A stretch of 64,000 bases of DNA from the NCBI GenBank assembly GCA_938039145.1, contig CALHVG010000036.1, forward strand, positions 36,028-100,027, read 5' to 3'. The position numbers and the translations under genes are program-made. Shown one piece after another: positions 17,782-27,144 of this stretch (position 1 is its first letter; each line of letters opens with the position of its first letter). This DNA comes from an uncultured Treponema sp. GTDB taxonomy: Bacteria; Spirochaetota; Spirochaetia; Treponematales; Treponemataceae. The notes under the pieces are model-generated. The model was given only the letters and a program-made list of their open reading frames with translations. It was not told the origin of the DNA and made no database searches.

Positions 17782-20700
17782 ATGTCCGTTCTTACTATAA
17801 TAATAGCGGTGGCTGTTGCCACAGGAATCTCTTATACCTTTCACTTGCTTGACAAGGATAAGAATTCTATGGAAAAGGTCAAAAGGTACGCCGACAAACG
17901 TCAGGCCGAATTTGACCAATATTTTGAAGGTCAAAAAAAATCTCTTCTTGCGGTAAAGACGGATGTCGAGGCGGAACAGATGAGGGCTGTCGCGGCTGTA
18001 AAAAGGCTTGAGCAGCAGCTTCAGGATTTTCAGACGCTTACAGAAAATCTGAAAGAGGATTCCGATTCCGTTCACTCGATTGAAGAAAAACTTCAGAATT
18101 ACGATAAAGTTTTGGACGAACTTGTGCAGATGACGCTGAAGGTCGAAGAAAATCTTTCGAATGTTAAAAAAGAGTCCGTCATCGTTGAAGATTTGAATTC
18201 CAGAATCCTTGAGCAGAAAAAAAGTGTCGATTCAATCGAAAAGCGCATTCCGCAGATTTCGTCGGATTTTTCAAAACTGAATGCCGAGCAGTTAAAGGCG
18301 ATTGGCGGTCGGCTTCTTGAAGAATACGATGACAGAGGAAACAAAATAAAAACCGAACTCGACGGGCTTGTTCTTGAAGGAAAAAAAGTTCTTTCCGACA
18401 TAACGCAAAGCATCGATTCCGCTTACGAAGACGCTTCTTCAAAGGCGGAAACTTTGGAAACTGAGGCGTTCAATCATCTTAGCGAGCAGGCAAAGCAGAG
18501 GGCGGATGCGTACATCAAGGAATTGGACGCACAGAAATCCGAATTGGAAGCGAATTTGGAAAATCAGGTGAAAAATATGGAACGCCTGATAGTCGAGAGT
18601 GCCGCCTCTTCAAAAGATGCCGTTTCGCAAAAAATTGCGGCTCTTGAGACCGGCGTTTCTGCAAAGCTTTCCGATTTGAATCAGAAGTTCGAGCAGGTGT
18701 ACAAGGAACTCGGCGAAAAACTGAAGGTAAAATCGGATTCAATCGCTCGCGGGATGGACGAAAAATCTGCTGTCCTTCAGGCAAAATATGCCGGTCTTCT
18801 TGAAAACGTAAACGCAAAAGCCGAAAAGCGCATTCTTGAACTGCAGGAAAAAATCGCTTCCGCTCATGAAAAGTACGATGCACAGCTAAAAGGCGTTGAT
18901 TCCAAGAACGACGGAAGGTTCGAGGCGCTTCGATTGAAGATAGACGATGCGGACAAAAAACTGAAGGCTTTGTGCGATGTTTCAATACAAAAATCGGACG
19001 GAAGTATAAAAGACATTCAGGAAAAAATCGCTGTGGCATTTGAAAAATGCAAGGCACAGGTTATCGAACTGAACGAAAAATACAAGGAGTCCGTGGGAAA
19101 AATAAATTCGGGCTATGAGGCAAAACTCAACGAGATGAACCAGAAGAACGGCGAAAAAATGGCGCAGTTCCTGAAAAGCATCGAGGCAAACGAAGACGGC
19201 GTAAAAAAATCCATAGACGAATTGAAGGCAAAGAACGAGCAGCGGTTGCTTGAAATTAACAAGTCGGTTGAAGAGACGGATTCTACGCTTTTGGCGCATC
19301 TTTCCGACCTTGAAGGAAAATACAACGAGGTGTACGGCCGGCTTGACTCAAAAGTGAACGAAATCTACGACGACCATGAAAACAAGTACATGGCAAAAAT
19401 CGAGCTGTTCTCCAAAGATTATGACGCCCGGTTTGAGGAACTGGCTCAAAAATATTCCGCCGCCACGGAAAGCCTTTCCGACCAGATTTCTGCCGTGGAA
19501 AGACTTTACAGCCAAAAGGAAGGTGGAATCAATTCCGAGATAACCCAAAAAATCGAGGAACTCGGAAAGGTGTATAACGAGCGGATAGAAAATCTGAAGA
19601 AAAGTCTTGCAGATTCTTTTTCCGAGGCGAAGGAGCGGACTGATTTACTCAGCAACGCTACGGTCGAATCCAATGGAAAAATTGCGGCTCTCGAAGTCGA
19701 TTTGGACGAAAAGATGCAGTTCGTCAGGCAGAAATATACGGGTCTTTTTGAGGATGCCTTGAGGAAGGCGCAGAAAGAGGAAGATGAAGCCTACGAGAAA
19801 TTGAGCGCCGAAGCCCGGAATAATATCGAAAAATTTTCTTCTTCAATGGATTCAAAAATATCCGAATTGAAAGGCGAACTTGACGGAACGCTTGCCGTCA
19901 TATCAGGCTCGCTGAAGAGCGCAATCGACGAGACGGAAGGCAGGGTTTCCAGAATCGAAGCAAAATGCGATTTGTCGATGGAAAAAATTTCTCTTGTCGA
20001 ACCTGAACTGAACGAGAAAATCCGTTCGATAAGCGAGGAAATGCAAAAATTTAGGGAAGAGGCGAACAATAAAATCATTCAGATAAACGGAATGCTTGAC
20101 GATTCTTCCGAAAAAATCCGCAGGGCTTGCGATGAGCATGAAATCGAGGCGTTGAAGGACGTTGACCTGAAAGTCCGCACAATAAATTCCAATATAGAAA
20201 AATTTCAGGTGGTTGCGGAAAACAAAATCTCTGCCTTGAGCGAAAGCATAAAATCTTCTACAGAAAAATTGCAAGGTTTTGTTGAGGATACGGCAAAGAA
20301 CATAAAATTCGCCTGCGAAAAACAGGAAACAAATGCGCTGAATGACGTGAGCCAAAAACTTTCCGCATACAAAAAGGATATTGAATACAAGTTGAGCAGG
20401 CTTGAGGTTTCCGGAATTGATGTGGATCGCCTTGAAAATAATCTAAAAGCCGCGATGGAAGCCGTCTCGAAGCGAGTGCTAGGCGATTTTGATTCGTTTA
20501 CTTCGCTTCAGCAGAAGCATCAGGCGGAATTTGCCGCTTCATTCGAGGCGGATTCGCAGAAAATCGGTGCGGAACTTCAGGCGTTGGAAGCAAAAATCGA
20601 CGGACTGAAGGATTTTTCGCTTGGCAACATGACGCAAAAACTCCGTGGCTTTGAGGAAGAGTTCGCAAAAAATCTCAAGATGCACGAAGATAAGATAAAC

Positions 20701-22575
20701 GAGGATTTTTCAAATTGGAAAACCGATTTGGACGGAAAGGTAACGGCGTTTATCGGGCATTATGAAGACCAGCGAAAATCCCTTGAGGAAAGTTACACCG
20801 ACGGGCTGAAGCAGAAACTTGCCCAGCTTGTCGTAAAAAACGAGGAGCAGACTGCCCGTGTAAACGAAGAAATTGATTCAACAAGGGAAAATGCTCTTTC
20901 TCAGATTGAAGAAGTCAAGAAATTGGTGCAGTCTTTTGCAGGCGAAATCCAGTCTAAAATCGAAAGGACTAACGAATCTGCTTCGGAATATATAAAAAGC
21001 ACCACCGACAGGACGGAGCGGACAATGCTTTCGGAACTGGAAAAAATAAAGAAAACTTTGCTTGATGACATGGAATCGTTCCGTGAAAGCGTGAAAAATT
21101 CGCAGGAGACAGGGACGTCTTCAATCAGTGCGGCATTGGGCGAGTTCAATACGTGGAAACTTCAGCTGAATCATCAATTGGACGAGACGAAGCGGCTTTA
21201 TTCTTCGGAACTCGACGGCTTGAGACAGCAGACCGTTCAGAAGGTAAAAGATGCCCAGGATTTCATCGACAACGAATATCGGCAGTTGATTGACAGTTCC
21301 ACAAGGAAGGCGGAGAACGCTTCCGGCGAACTTGAACGAAAAATTTTGGACTTTTCCCGTGAGTATCGAGAAAAGCAGGAGACGCTTGCCCATAAAATCG
21401 AGGAACTTGACGGAAAGGCAAGCGATTCTGTACGGACTTATGAGGAGCGTTCTAAAGAAATCATCGAGCAGTTGCAAAGTATGTATTCCCAAATGCTTCA
21501 GGATACGGAAGACAGAGTTCGAGAGCAAAATGCGGATTCCGCGCGTAAACTTCAGGAACTCAGAGCTTCGATTCAGGCTGCATCCGAGCAAAATAGGAAC
21601 GAACAAGGTGCGCTTGTTATGAAAATGCAGGAAGATTCCAATGCAATGCAGAGCCAGATGAGCGAACTTTTAAAAGAACTTCAGAACGTGAAAAACCAGA
21701 TGAGCGTATACGAAAAAGCTGATTCCATGAAAAGGCAGCTTGATGAAAAGATTTCGGGGCTTGAAGATGATTTTGAGCGGCTTGAATCTTTCAGGGCAAC
21801 GGCTTTGAATCTTACTGCGCAGTACAACCAAATCTGCAAAATGAAAGAATCCGTTGAATCTCAGATGGCGAATTTTGAGGCGGAAAAACAAAAAATCGAT
21901 TCAATCGGGCAGCGATACGAAAGCATGATAAAACTTTCCGCTACAATTGATGAAAAAATCCGCGGCTTGAACACGACGTATGACGAACTTCAGAATATGG
22001 AAGTCCGTGTAAGATATTTCCAGGAAAATCTTGCAAGTCTTTCGGGGCGTTACGACAGGCTTGAGCAGAAAAACGATGTCATAGACCGTGTTCTAAAGGA
22101 CGTTGACCAAAGTTTTGAAAATCTGAAAGAACTTGAGTCCAGACTGAAAAACTGTTCGATTCAGACAGAAAATCTGCCGCTTGCAATAAAAGACATTCAG
22201 CACGATGTCGATGAACTTTTGAGAAACGGCCCCAAAATCACGGAGGCTACGGGAAGACTTTCCACATTGTACCAGCTCATAGGTGATTCTCAAAAGCGGC
22301 TTGACGACATAAATTCCGCCCGTAACGGAATCGGAAGAACGGAACAGCGACTTCACGAACTTTCTGCCGAAATTGATTCAAAATTCAAGATTTTGGAAAA
22401 ACTTGTAAGGACGGACTTGGAAAAAGAACCCCGACAGATGAGTTCTCGACTTACACCGGAAGATAGGGACAGCATAAAGAGGCTGAAGCACCAAGGCTGG
22501 ACTACGGTGGAAATCGCTGCGGCAACAAAGCGAAGTGTAGCCGAAGTTGAAATGGTTTTGGATTTCCCGGAGTAG
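17782..22575 (+). CDS. Giant membrane-anchored coiled-coil protein (SpiroCoCo-like)
   Basis: A 1597-residue protein with one N-terminal transmembrane helix (about residues 3-20, LTIIIAVAVATGISYTF). It is followed by a nearly uninterrupted coiled coil from about residue 30 to 1540: heptad-like, rich in E, K, Q, S and A, very poor in Pro and Cys. The last 45 residues are different (LTPEDRDSIKRLKHQGW then TTVEIAAATKRSVAEVEMVL) and look like a small helix-turn-helix. Giant coiled-coil proteins are a spirochaete hallmark, where filament-forming members have been linked to cell shape and the cytoplasmic filament ribbon. That role here is inference. The ATG at 17782 follows GGGTGGGG. The gene converges with comM, only 12 bases away. 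Codon use matches its neighbours. Confidence 0.85.
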   Translation: MSVLTIIIAVAVATGISYTFHLLDKDKNSMEKVKRYADKRQAEFDQYFEGQKKSLLAVKTDVEAEQMRAVAAVKRLEQQLQDFQTLTENLKEDSDSVHSIEEKLQNYDKVLDELVQMTLKVEENLSNVKKESVIVEDLNSRILEQKKSVDSIEKRIPQISSDFSKLNAEQLKAIGGRLLEEYDDRGNKIKTELDGLVLEGKKVLSDITQSIDSAYEDASSKAETLETEAFNHLSEQAKQRADAYIKELDAQKSELEANLENQVKNMERLIVESAASSKDAVSQKIAALETGVSAKLSDLNQKFEQVYKELGEKLKVKSDSIARGMDEKSAVLQAKYAGLLENVNAKAEKRILELQEKIASAHEKYDAQLKGVDSKNDGRFEALRLKIDDADKKLKALCDVSIQKSDGSIKDIQEKIAVAFEKCKAQVIELNEKYKESVGKINSGYEAKLNEMNQKNGEKMAQFLKSIEANEDGVKKSIDELKAKNEQRLLEINKSVEETDSTLLAHLSDLEGKYNEVYGRLDSKVNEIYDDHENKYMAKIELFSKDYDARFEELAQKYSAATESLSDQISAVERLYSQKEGGINSEITQKIEELGKVYNERIENLKKSLADSFSEAKERTDLLSNATVESNGKIAALEVDLDEKMQFVRQKYTGLFEDALRKAQKEEDEAYEKLSAEARNNIEKFSSSMDSKISELKGELDGTLAVISGSLKSAIDETEGRVSRIEAKCDLSMEKISLVEPELNEKIRSISEEMQKFREEANNKIIQINGMLDDSSEKIRRACDEHEIEALKDVDLKVRTINSNIEKFQVVAENKISALSESIKSSTEKLQGFVEDTAKNIKFACEKQETNALNDVSQKLSAYKKDIEYKLSRLEVSGIDVDRLENNLKAAMEAVSKRVLGDFDSFTSLQQKHQAEFAASFEADSQKIGAELQALEAKIDGLKDFSLGNMTQKLRGFEEEFAKNLKMHEDKINEDFSNWKTDLDGKVTAFIGHYEDQRKSLEESYTDGLKQKLAQLVVKNEEQTARVNEEIDSTRENALSQIEEVKKLVQSFAGEIQSKIERTNESASEYIKSTTDRTERTMLSELEKIKKTLLDDMESFRESVKNSQETGTSSISAALGEFNTWKLQLNHQLDETKRLYSSELDGLRQQTVQKVKDAQDFIDNEYRQLIDSSTRKAENASGELERKILDFSREYREKQETLAHKIEELDGKASDSVRTYEERSKEIIEQLQSMYSQMLQDTEDRVREQNADSARKLQELRASIQAASEQNRNEQGALVMKMQEDSNAMQSQMSELLKELQNVKNQMSVYEKADSMKRQLDEKISGLEDDFERLESFRATALNLTAQYNQICKMKESVESQMANFEAEKQKIDSIGQRYESMIKLSATIDEKIRGLNTTYDELQNMEVRVRYFQENLASLSGRYDRLEQKNDVIDRVLKDVDQSFENLKELESRLKNCSIQTENLPLAIKDIQHDVDELLRNGPKITEATGRLSTLYQLIGDSQKRLDDINSARNGIGRTEQRLHELSAEIDSKFKILEKLVRTDLEKEPRQMSSRLTPEDRDSIKRLKHQGWTTVEIAAATKRSVAEVEMVLDFPE

Positions 22576-22587
22576 TTTCCGAGGTTT

Positions 22588-24177
22588 TCAGTCATCCGAA
22601 AAATCCATGAAAGTTGAAAGAGATTTTCGCATTGATATGGCTTCTTTTACGTCCTCAACGCCGATGTTTTCCCGCCCTTCCATATCTGCGATTGTGCGGG
22701 AAAGTTTAAGGCAGCTTGAAATTGCCCGCGGCGAAAATCCGTAGCGCAAACTTGCGCTGTCAAGTACGCTTTTTGATTCTTCATCAAGTTTGCAGAATTC
22801 CGCAATTTCAGACGGTACCAGCTGTGCGTTTTTCTTTCCCTGCCGTTTGCGCTGAGCTTTTGTCGCCCTTGCGATTCCTTTTCTAAGTTCGTCGGTGGAA
22901 AAAACTTTCTGTTCGCTCGGCTTTTCTTCGATTCCGGCGTTTTCGTTTTCTGCATGAACTCTTATATCGATTCTGTCCAAAAGCGGAGCGGAAAATTTTT
23001 TCCAGTAAAGTTCTACCGCCCTTGGGGAACATAGGCAGATTTTTGTTTTTGAACCGAAATTTCCGCACGGACACGGATTTGCCGCCATCAAAAGCTGAAA
23101 ATTTGCAGGAAAAATGCTGGAACGCCCCGCCCGTACCAAAGTTATTTTTCCGGTCTCAAGAGGAACCCTAAGCATTTGCAAAACGCTTGTCTTGAATTCC
23201 GCAGCTTCGTCCAAAAAAAGAACTCCGTTGTGGGCAAGCGAGATTTCTCCGGGGCGGCAGTAAGGGCCTCCTCCGCATATGCCTTCGGTGCTTGCCGTTT
23301 GATGCGGAGTTCTGAACGGAGGGATACGCACAAGAGATTCTTCCGGCGGTAAAAGACCGGCAAGAGAAAGTATTCGTGTTACGCTTTGCCCTTCTTCCTT
23401 TGTTAAAAGCGGCAGCAGAGCCGGAAACCTTTGTATGGAAAGTGTTTTTCCGCAGCCGGCTTCTCCTACTGCAATCAGATTGTGCCCGCCCGCCGCCGCC
23501 ACCTGGAGCGAGCGGATAAGCCGCGCCTGTCCTTTTATTTCGGAAAATTCGAAGCCGGGTAAAACTTTCGGAAACAGAACGCCTTCCACTGATTCTACGT
23601 TTTCAAGATTTTTTTCGTAGGCGGAATTATTTTTCCGTTCAGTGAAATTTTCGTTGTTATCAAGAGCGATGAATGCTTCTTCCAGCGTATCCGCACCGAA
23701 AACCTTCATTCCCTGAACTTCCCTTGCTTCTTCCGCATTTGCAGCAGGAACGATGCATTTTAATATTCCTGCACTTGCGGCTGTAGAAACCGCAGAAAAA
23801 ACTCCCTTTACGTGCCGAACTTTTCCGGAAAGCTCAAGTTCCCCAAGCACAAGAATGTCTTCCTCATCGATTAGGGGAGAAGCGTTTTCTTCTGTGCCGA
23901 TTTTATTTTTTGCACACAAAACGGCGAGCGCAATCGGAAGGTCAAATCCCGCTCCTTCTTTTTTAAGGTCGGCAGGCGAAAGACTTATAAGCACCCGTTC
24001 AAGCGGAAATTCCAGTCCCGAATTCCTGATTGCAGCCTGCATCCGTTCCCTGGATTCCTTTACTGTTCCGTCCGCAAGTCCGACTATGTCCACGGTAGGA
24101 ATTCCACGCCTTAAATCGACTTCGACGGGGACGAGCGAACCTTCATATCCGAAGGGTGAAAAAGAATAAATATGCAT
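22588..24177 (-). CDS. comM: YifB/ComM family Mg-chelatase-like AAA+ ATPase
   Basis: A 529-residue protein with the three-part YifB/ComM layout. It has an N-terminal Lon-protease-like (ChlI) fold (to about 170), a central AAA+ Mg-chelatase-type ATPase with Walker A GEAGCGKT and Walker B LFLDEAAE, and a C-terminal helical domain. A cysteine-rich insertion (NPCPCGNFGSKTKICLC) typical of this family sits after Walker B. ComM acts as a hexameric branch-migration helicase during natural transformation in some Proteobacteria; whether this Treponema is competent is unknown. The ATG at 24177 is preceded by AGAGGT on the minus strand. It converges with the coiled-coil gene, and its upstream region leads into the toxin-antitoxin island. 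Confidence 0.93.
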   Translation of the reverse strand: MHIYSFSPFGYEGSLVPVEVDLRRGIPTVDIVGLADGTVKESRERMQAAIRNSGLEFPLERVLISLSPADLKKEGAGFDLPIALAVLCAKNKIGTEENASPLIDEEDILVLGELELSGKVRHVKGVFSAVSTAASAGILKCIVPAANAEEAREVQGMKVFGADTLEEAFIALDNNENFTERKNNSAYEKNLENVESVEGVLFPKVLPGFEFSEIKGQARLIRSLQVAAAGGHNLIAVGEAGCGKTLSIQRFPALLPLLTKEEGQSVTRILSLAGLLPPEESLVRIPPFRTPHQTASTEGICGGGPYCRPGEISLAHNGVLFLDEAAEFKTSVLQMLRVPLETGKITLVRAGRSSIFPANFQLLMAANPCPCGNFGSKTKICLCSPRAVELYWKKFSAPLLDRIDIRVHAENENAGIEEKPSEQKVFSTDELRKGIARATKAQRKRQGKKNAQLVPSEIAEFCKLDEESKSVLDSASLRYGFSPRAISSCLKLSRTIADMEGRENIGVEDVKEAISMRKSLSTFMDFSDD

Positions 24178-24326
24178 CGTAACCTCTTTTGAATTTATAG
24201 TAGAACGATGAAAAAAACTGAAATCATTTTTGTTTTATTTTTATGTCGGACTTGATATTCCGCAATCGAAAAAAGGCGGTTTATTTTGCAACCGCCGAAT
24301 ATGAACTGTGATTTTTCGCTGAAAAT

Positions 24327-24367
24327 AGCAGGTTTCGTGTAAAATTTTATCCCGGCGTAAAGTGCCG
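24327..24367. repeat. 41-bp direct repeat, copy 1 (left of the toxin-antitoxin island)
   Basis: Starts AGCAGGTTTCGTG and ends GTAAAGTGCCG. It is identical over 41 bases to 25108-25148. The right arm of the hairpin is incomplete here (GCCGTCAATCC), whereas copy 2 keeps the full palindrome, so copy 1 looks like the truncated duplicate. The two copies bracket the toxin-antitoxin genes. Confidence 0.9.
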
Positions 24368-24437
24368 TCAATCCGGAAAGATCTAAAACCGCAAACGGCT
24401 TGAACCTTTGTCGATTTGAAAACGGTGTTATGTGAAA

Positions 24438-24725
24438 TTAGATCTGCATTAAAGCCGAGTAATTCAAATGATTTTCTCTTGCGAAAGAAATAAAATCTTT
24501 TTCTTCTTGTGTTACTCGAATTTGAAATTTCAAAGGATGGCTAAACTTTAGTTTTCGACCAGCATTTTCTCTTGCGCCGCCATGTCCAAATTCTTTTACA
24601 TAATTTGCAAGACCTGATTTTTTTAAGTATTCCTTTTCAGAAATAATTTTTTCATCAGGAGAAAGTTCTGCTTCCAATTTCTTAAAAACATAACCCTCCG
24701 AATCTTTCACATATACATATCCCAT
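24438..24725 (-). CDS. Putative antitoxin of a type II toxin-antitoxin pair
   Basis: A 95-residue small protein starting MGYVYVKDSEGYV at the ATG at 24725, two bases after the toxin stop. A basic glycine-rich segment GHGGARENAGRK (about residues 48-60) precedes a short C-terminal region that could be a ribbon-helix-helix or similar DNA-binding unit (FQIRVTQEEKDFISFAREN). The toxin-first order resembles HigBA/RelE-type loci. Base composition is clearly more AT-rich than the flanking comM and transporter genes, suggesting acquisition. The antitoxin label rests mainly on its position next to a RelE-like gene; the sequence alone is not a firm family match. Confidence 0.6.
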   Translation of the reverse strand: MGYVYVKDSEGYVFKKLEAELSPDEKIISEKEYLKKSGLANYVKEFGHGGARENAGRKLKFSHPLKFQIRVTQEEKDFISFARENHLNYSALMQI

Positions 24726-24727
24726 AA

Positions 24728-25024
24728 TCAGATCTCCTTCAAGCGCTTCTCAGCAAGTTTTATAGTTTCTTTTGGAGTTTTCTGTGTCTTCTTTACAAAA
24801 ATAACTCCTATTACAATAATTTTTCCTTCTTTATATTTAAATAAAGACCTAAGTTCATTTGATTTTATTTCAAAAATCTTTTTCTGAAGATGCTTTACTT
24901 TTACAAACTCAATTCCCTGTTGTTCAATTTTTTCATATTCTATTTTTAGTAAATCTTTTTGCGATTGTTCCAAAGATGATATTTCCGATTCAGCAACAGG
25001 AAGTTTTTCCACCTTAAACTTCAC
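24728..25024 (-). CDS. RelE/HigB-like toxin
   Basis: A 98-residue protein starting MKFKVEKLPVAESEISSL from a GTG at 25024. Length, early VAESEI helix, central basic region (HLQKKIFEIK), the NELRSLFKYKEGKIIVIGVIF strand pair and KKTQKTPKETIKLAEKR tail match the RelE/ParE/HigB fold of phage-derived Gp49-like toxins. Such toxins usually cleave ribosome-bound mRNA. Its gene precedes the antitoxin by two bases. There is no ribosome-binding site: a consensus promoter (TTGACA, 16 bases, TATATT) ends six bases before the GTG, predicting a leaderless mRNA. AT-rich composition and the flanking 41-bp repeats suggest an inserted module. Confidence 0.75.
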   Translation of the reverse strand: MKFKVEKLPVAESEISSLEQSQKDLLKIEYEKIEQQGIEFVKVKHLQKKIFEIKSNELRSLFKYKEGKIIVIGVIFVKKTQKTPKETIKLAEKRLKEI

Positions 25025-25058
25025 GAGTTAAATATATCATTTACCTTGATTTTGTCAA
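25025..25058 (-). promoter_or_regulatory. Promoter of the toxin-antitoxin operon (leaderless configuration)
   Basis: On the minus strand TTGACA lies at 25058-25053 and TATATT at 25036-25031 with a 16-base spacer. The GTG start of the toxin is at 25024. A transcription start about seven bases after the -10 box coincides with the GTG, so no 5' leader or Shine-Dalgarno site is possible. Confidence 0.65.
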
Positions 25059-25107
25059 CATTTTCAAAATGCGCAAGAAATCTGCAAGTCTTGTAACTTT
25101 TTGAAAA

Positions 25108-25148
25108 AGCAGGTTTCGTGTAAAATTTTATCCCGGCGTAAAGTGCCG
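25108..25148. repeat. 41-bp direct repeat, copy 2 (right of the toxin-antitoxin island)
   Basis: Identical over 41 bases to 24327-24367. Here it continues into a complete palindrome, TCCCGGC (25130-25136) paired with GCCGGGA (25144-25150) around a 7-base loop. Read on the minus strand this hairpin lies about 50 bases downstream of the transporter stop and could act as its 3' hairpin, although no perfect T-run follows. Confidence 0.9.
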
Positions 25149-25203
25149 GGATATTAAAGTCTCCTTGCGAAAAAATCCGCAGGGGCAGTTATTTTGAATT
25201 CGG

Positions 25204-26604
25204 TTAGAATCCGCCGACAAAGAATCCTGCGATGCATATTAACGCTGCAAGGGGAACATAAAGCCATCTTCCCAAATTATTCCAGAGGCTTCCCGCTTTA
25301 CGAGATGCGCCTAAATTAACGGCATTCAGAATGTCGTCTTTTTTCATAATCCAGAACCATGAAAATCCGCCTAAAACTGCGCCGATAGGAATTATATAGA
25401 TTGAAACAATATCCATCCATGTTCCCCATTGGTAAATCGCTTCCATGTTCACGCCTATGCCGAAGCACAAAACGGCAAGCAAGGCAAGCATCGCATTGCG
25501 CTTTAAGCGCGGGAAACGATGCATAAGAGATTCTCCTACGGCTTCAAACATATTCTGCAATGAACTCACTCCGCCGAAAACGACCGCGACAAACAAGATT
25601 ACGGCAAATATGCGTCCGAACCTGATTGTTTTTAAGATTTCGGGCAGCGTAACGAATAAAAGTCCCGGTCCTCGGTTTATCACGGAGTGAAGCGGAAGTC
25701 CGGCTGCTTTTGCGGCGGCAATTTCTGCGGCGTTGAACGAAAAACTTGCGGGAATGATTACAAGAGCCGCGACCAAAGCGGCTATCGTATCGAATATTGC
25801 CGTACTGACAGCTCCGCTTATAACGTCTTCGTCGTCGGAAAGATAGGCACCGTAAACAATCATTCCGCTGCCGGTTATCGACAGTGAAAAGAATGCTTGC
25901 CCCATCGCCCAAATCCATGTCGCCGGCTTTAGAAGGTATTCCCACTGCGGTATAAACATATATTTATATCCTTCCGCTGCACCGGGCAAAAAAGCTACTC
26001 TAACGGCAAGGATTACGAAAAGTATGAAAAAAAGCGGCATCATTATTTTATTTGTCTTTTCTATACTTTTTGCGCCGAGTATCAAAGTAAGGAGAGTACC
26101 TATCACTATCGCAGCATGAAACCACACAAGAGAATACGGTTTGAAGGCAACTTCCCCGAACCATTTTTCCGAGCCGGTTTTGACAACCGTTTTGCCTGCT
26201 TCAATAATTTCTTCCGCCGCATAGGAATTAAAAAGACTTCCTGTAAGCGATGAAGTAAAACCTCGCAAAACCATTGCGATTATGACCGCATAACCGAATG
26301 CGATACAAAGCGAACCCGCAAGCGGAAGCCAGCCTATCGCCTTGCCGGCTTTTTCTATTCCGCGGCTTTTCCAAACCATAGTGTATGCGCCCAAAGTTCC
26401 GGTGCGGGCTTTTCTTCCCACCGCATATTCTGCAGAAAGTCCTACAAAGCTGAACAACACGACAAAACACAGATATGCAATCAAAAAAGCTCCGCCGCCG
26501 TTTGCAGCCATTCTATACGGGAAACCCCATACATTAGCCATTCCGACCGCAGAACCCACACAAGCAAGGATAAATCCCCATTTGCTGTTAAATTGTTTTG
26601 ACAT
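25204..26604 (-). CDS. Sodium-dependent transporter, NSS/SNF family
   Basis: A 466-residue inner-membrane symporter with about 11 transmembrane helices. The N-terminus WGFILACVGSAVGMANVWGF then PYRMAANGGGAF is the signature of the neurotransmitter:sodium symporter family. It is the unwound TM1 that binds Na+ and substrate. Bacterial members (LeuT, MhsT, TnaT) import amino acids; the substrate here cannot be read from sequence. The 11-helix length matches the MhsT-like short form rather than 12-helix LeuT. The ATG at 26604 has AGGAGG about 6 bases upstream. The leader on the minus strand (26605-26750) contains three stable hairpins. Transcribed alone, downstream of intergenic DNA. Confidence 0.95.
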   Translation of the reverse strand: MSKQFNSKWGFILACVGSAVGMANVWGFPYRMAANGGGAFLIAYLCFVVLFSFVGLSAEYAVGRKARTGTLGAYTMVWKSRGIEKAGKAIGWLPLAGSLCIAFGYAVIIAMVLRGFTSSLTGSLFNSYAAEEIIEAGKTVVKTGSEKWFGEVAFKPYSLVWFHAAIVIGTLLTLILGAKSIEKTNKIMMPLFFILFVILAVRVAFLPGAAEGYKYMFIPQWEYLLKPATWIWAMGQAFFSLSITGSGMIVYGAYLSDDEDVISGAVSTAIFDTIAALVAALVIIPASFSFNAAEIAAAKAAGLPLHSVINRGPGLLFVTLPEILKTIRFGRIFAVILFVAVVFGGVSSLQNMFEAVGESLMHRFPRLKRNAMLALLAVLCFGIGVNMEAIYQWGTWMDIVSIYIIPIGAVLGGFSWFWIMKKDDILNAVNLGASRKAGSLWNNLGRWLYVPLAALICIAGFFVGGF

Positions 26605-27032
26605 TTTTCCTCCTAATAAAAACTTTTGCAGGAAACTTCAGTGTCCTAAAAGTTTTCAGCCGTGCGCGAGAGCGCACAAGTTAAATATACAAGTTTGCGA
26701 TTGAGCAAACTTGAGTAACTCAAAGACGTGCCGTTTATACGCTTTGAGTTTACACTCCCAACTTTACGTTTTTTGCAGACTCTTAATAAAAACTGCTTTT
26801 AGCGGCTTCAAAATCTTTTCGCAAATTTAAATTCACTGGCAAACATATTCGTCCATGCAATTGCGCAGAATTATCAGCCACTATCATTCTATGAAATATC
26901 CCGATATATTTCTACAAGCAGTATTTTTATTCACAAAAGATTTTCACAAAATCGACTTAAAATTGTAGCCGGAGTGTTTTTTTCAGGGCGATCACGGTGT
27001 AAAGCGGCGGACGGACGGCGGTGAAAACCGGA

Positions 27033-27067
27033 TTTTACAAGTTTGCGTTTAGCAAACTTGCGTAAAA
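27033..27067. repeat. Palindrome related to the 26690-26713 hairpin
   Basis: TTTTAC and AAGTTTGC at 27033-27046 pair with GCAAACTT and GTAAAA at 27052-27067. The core AAGTTTGC/GCAAACTT is shared with 26690-26713, so two copies of the same palindrome lie about 345 bases apart in one intergenic region. Confidence 0.7.
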
Positions 27068-27144
27068 GATCGTATGTCGAGTTTCTTTATTTTTATAAAT
27101 ACCGTATATAACTTACCTAAAGAATTACAATGCATGAACAAATC

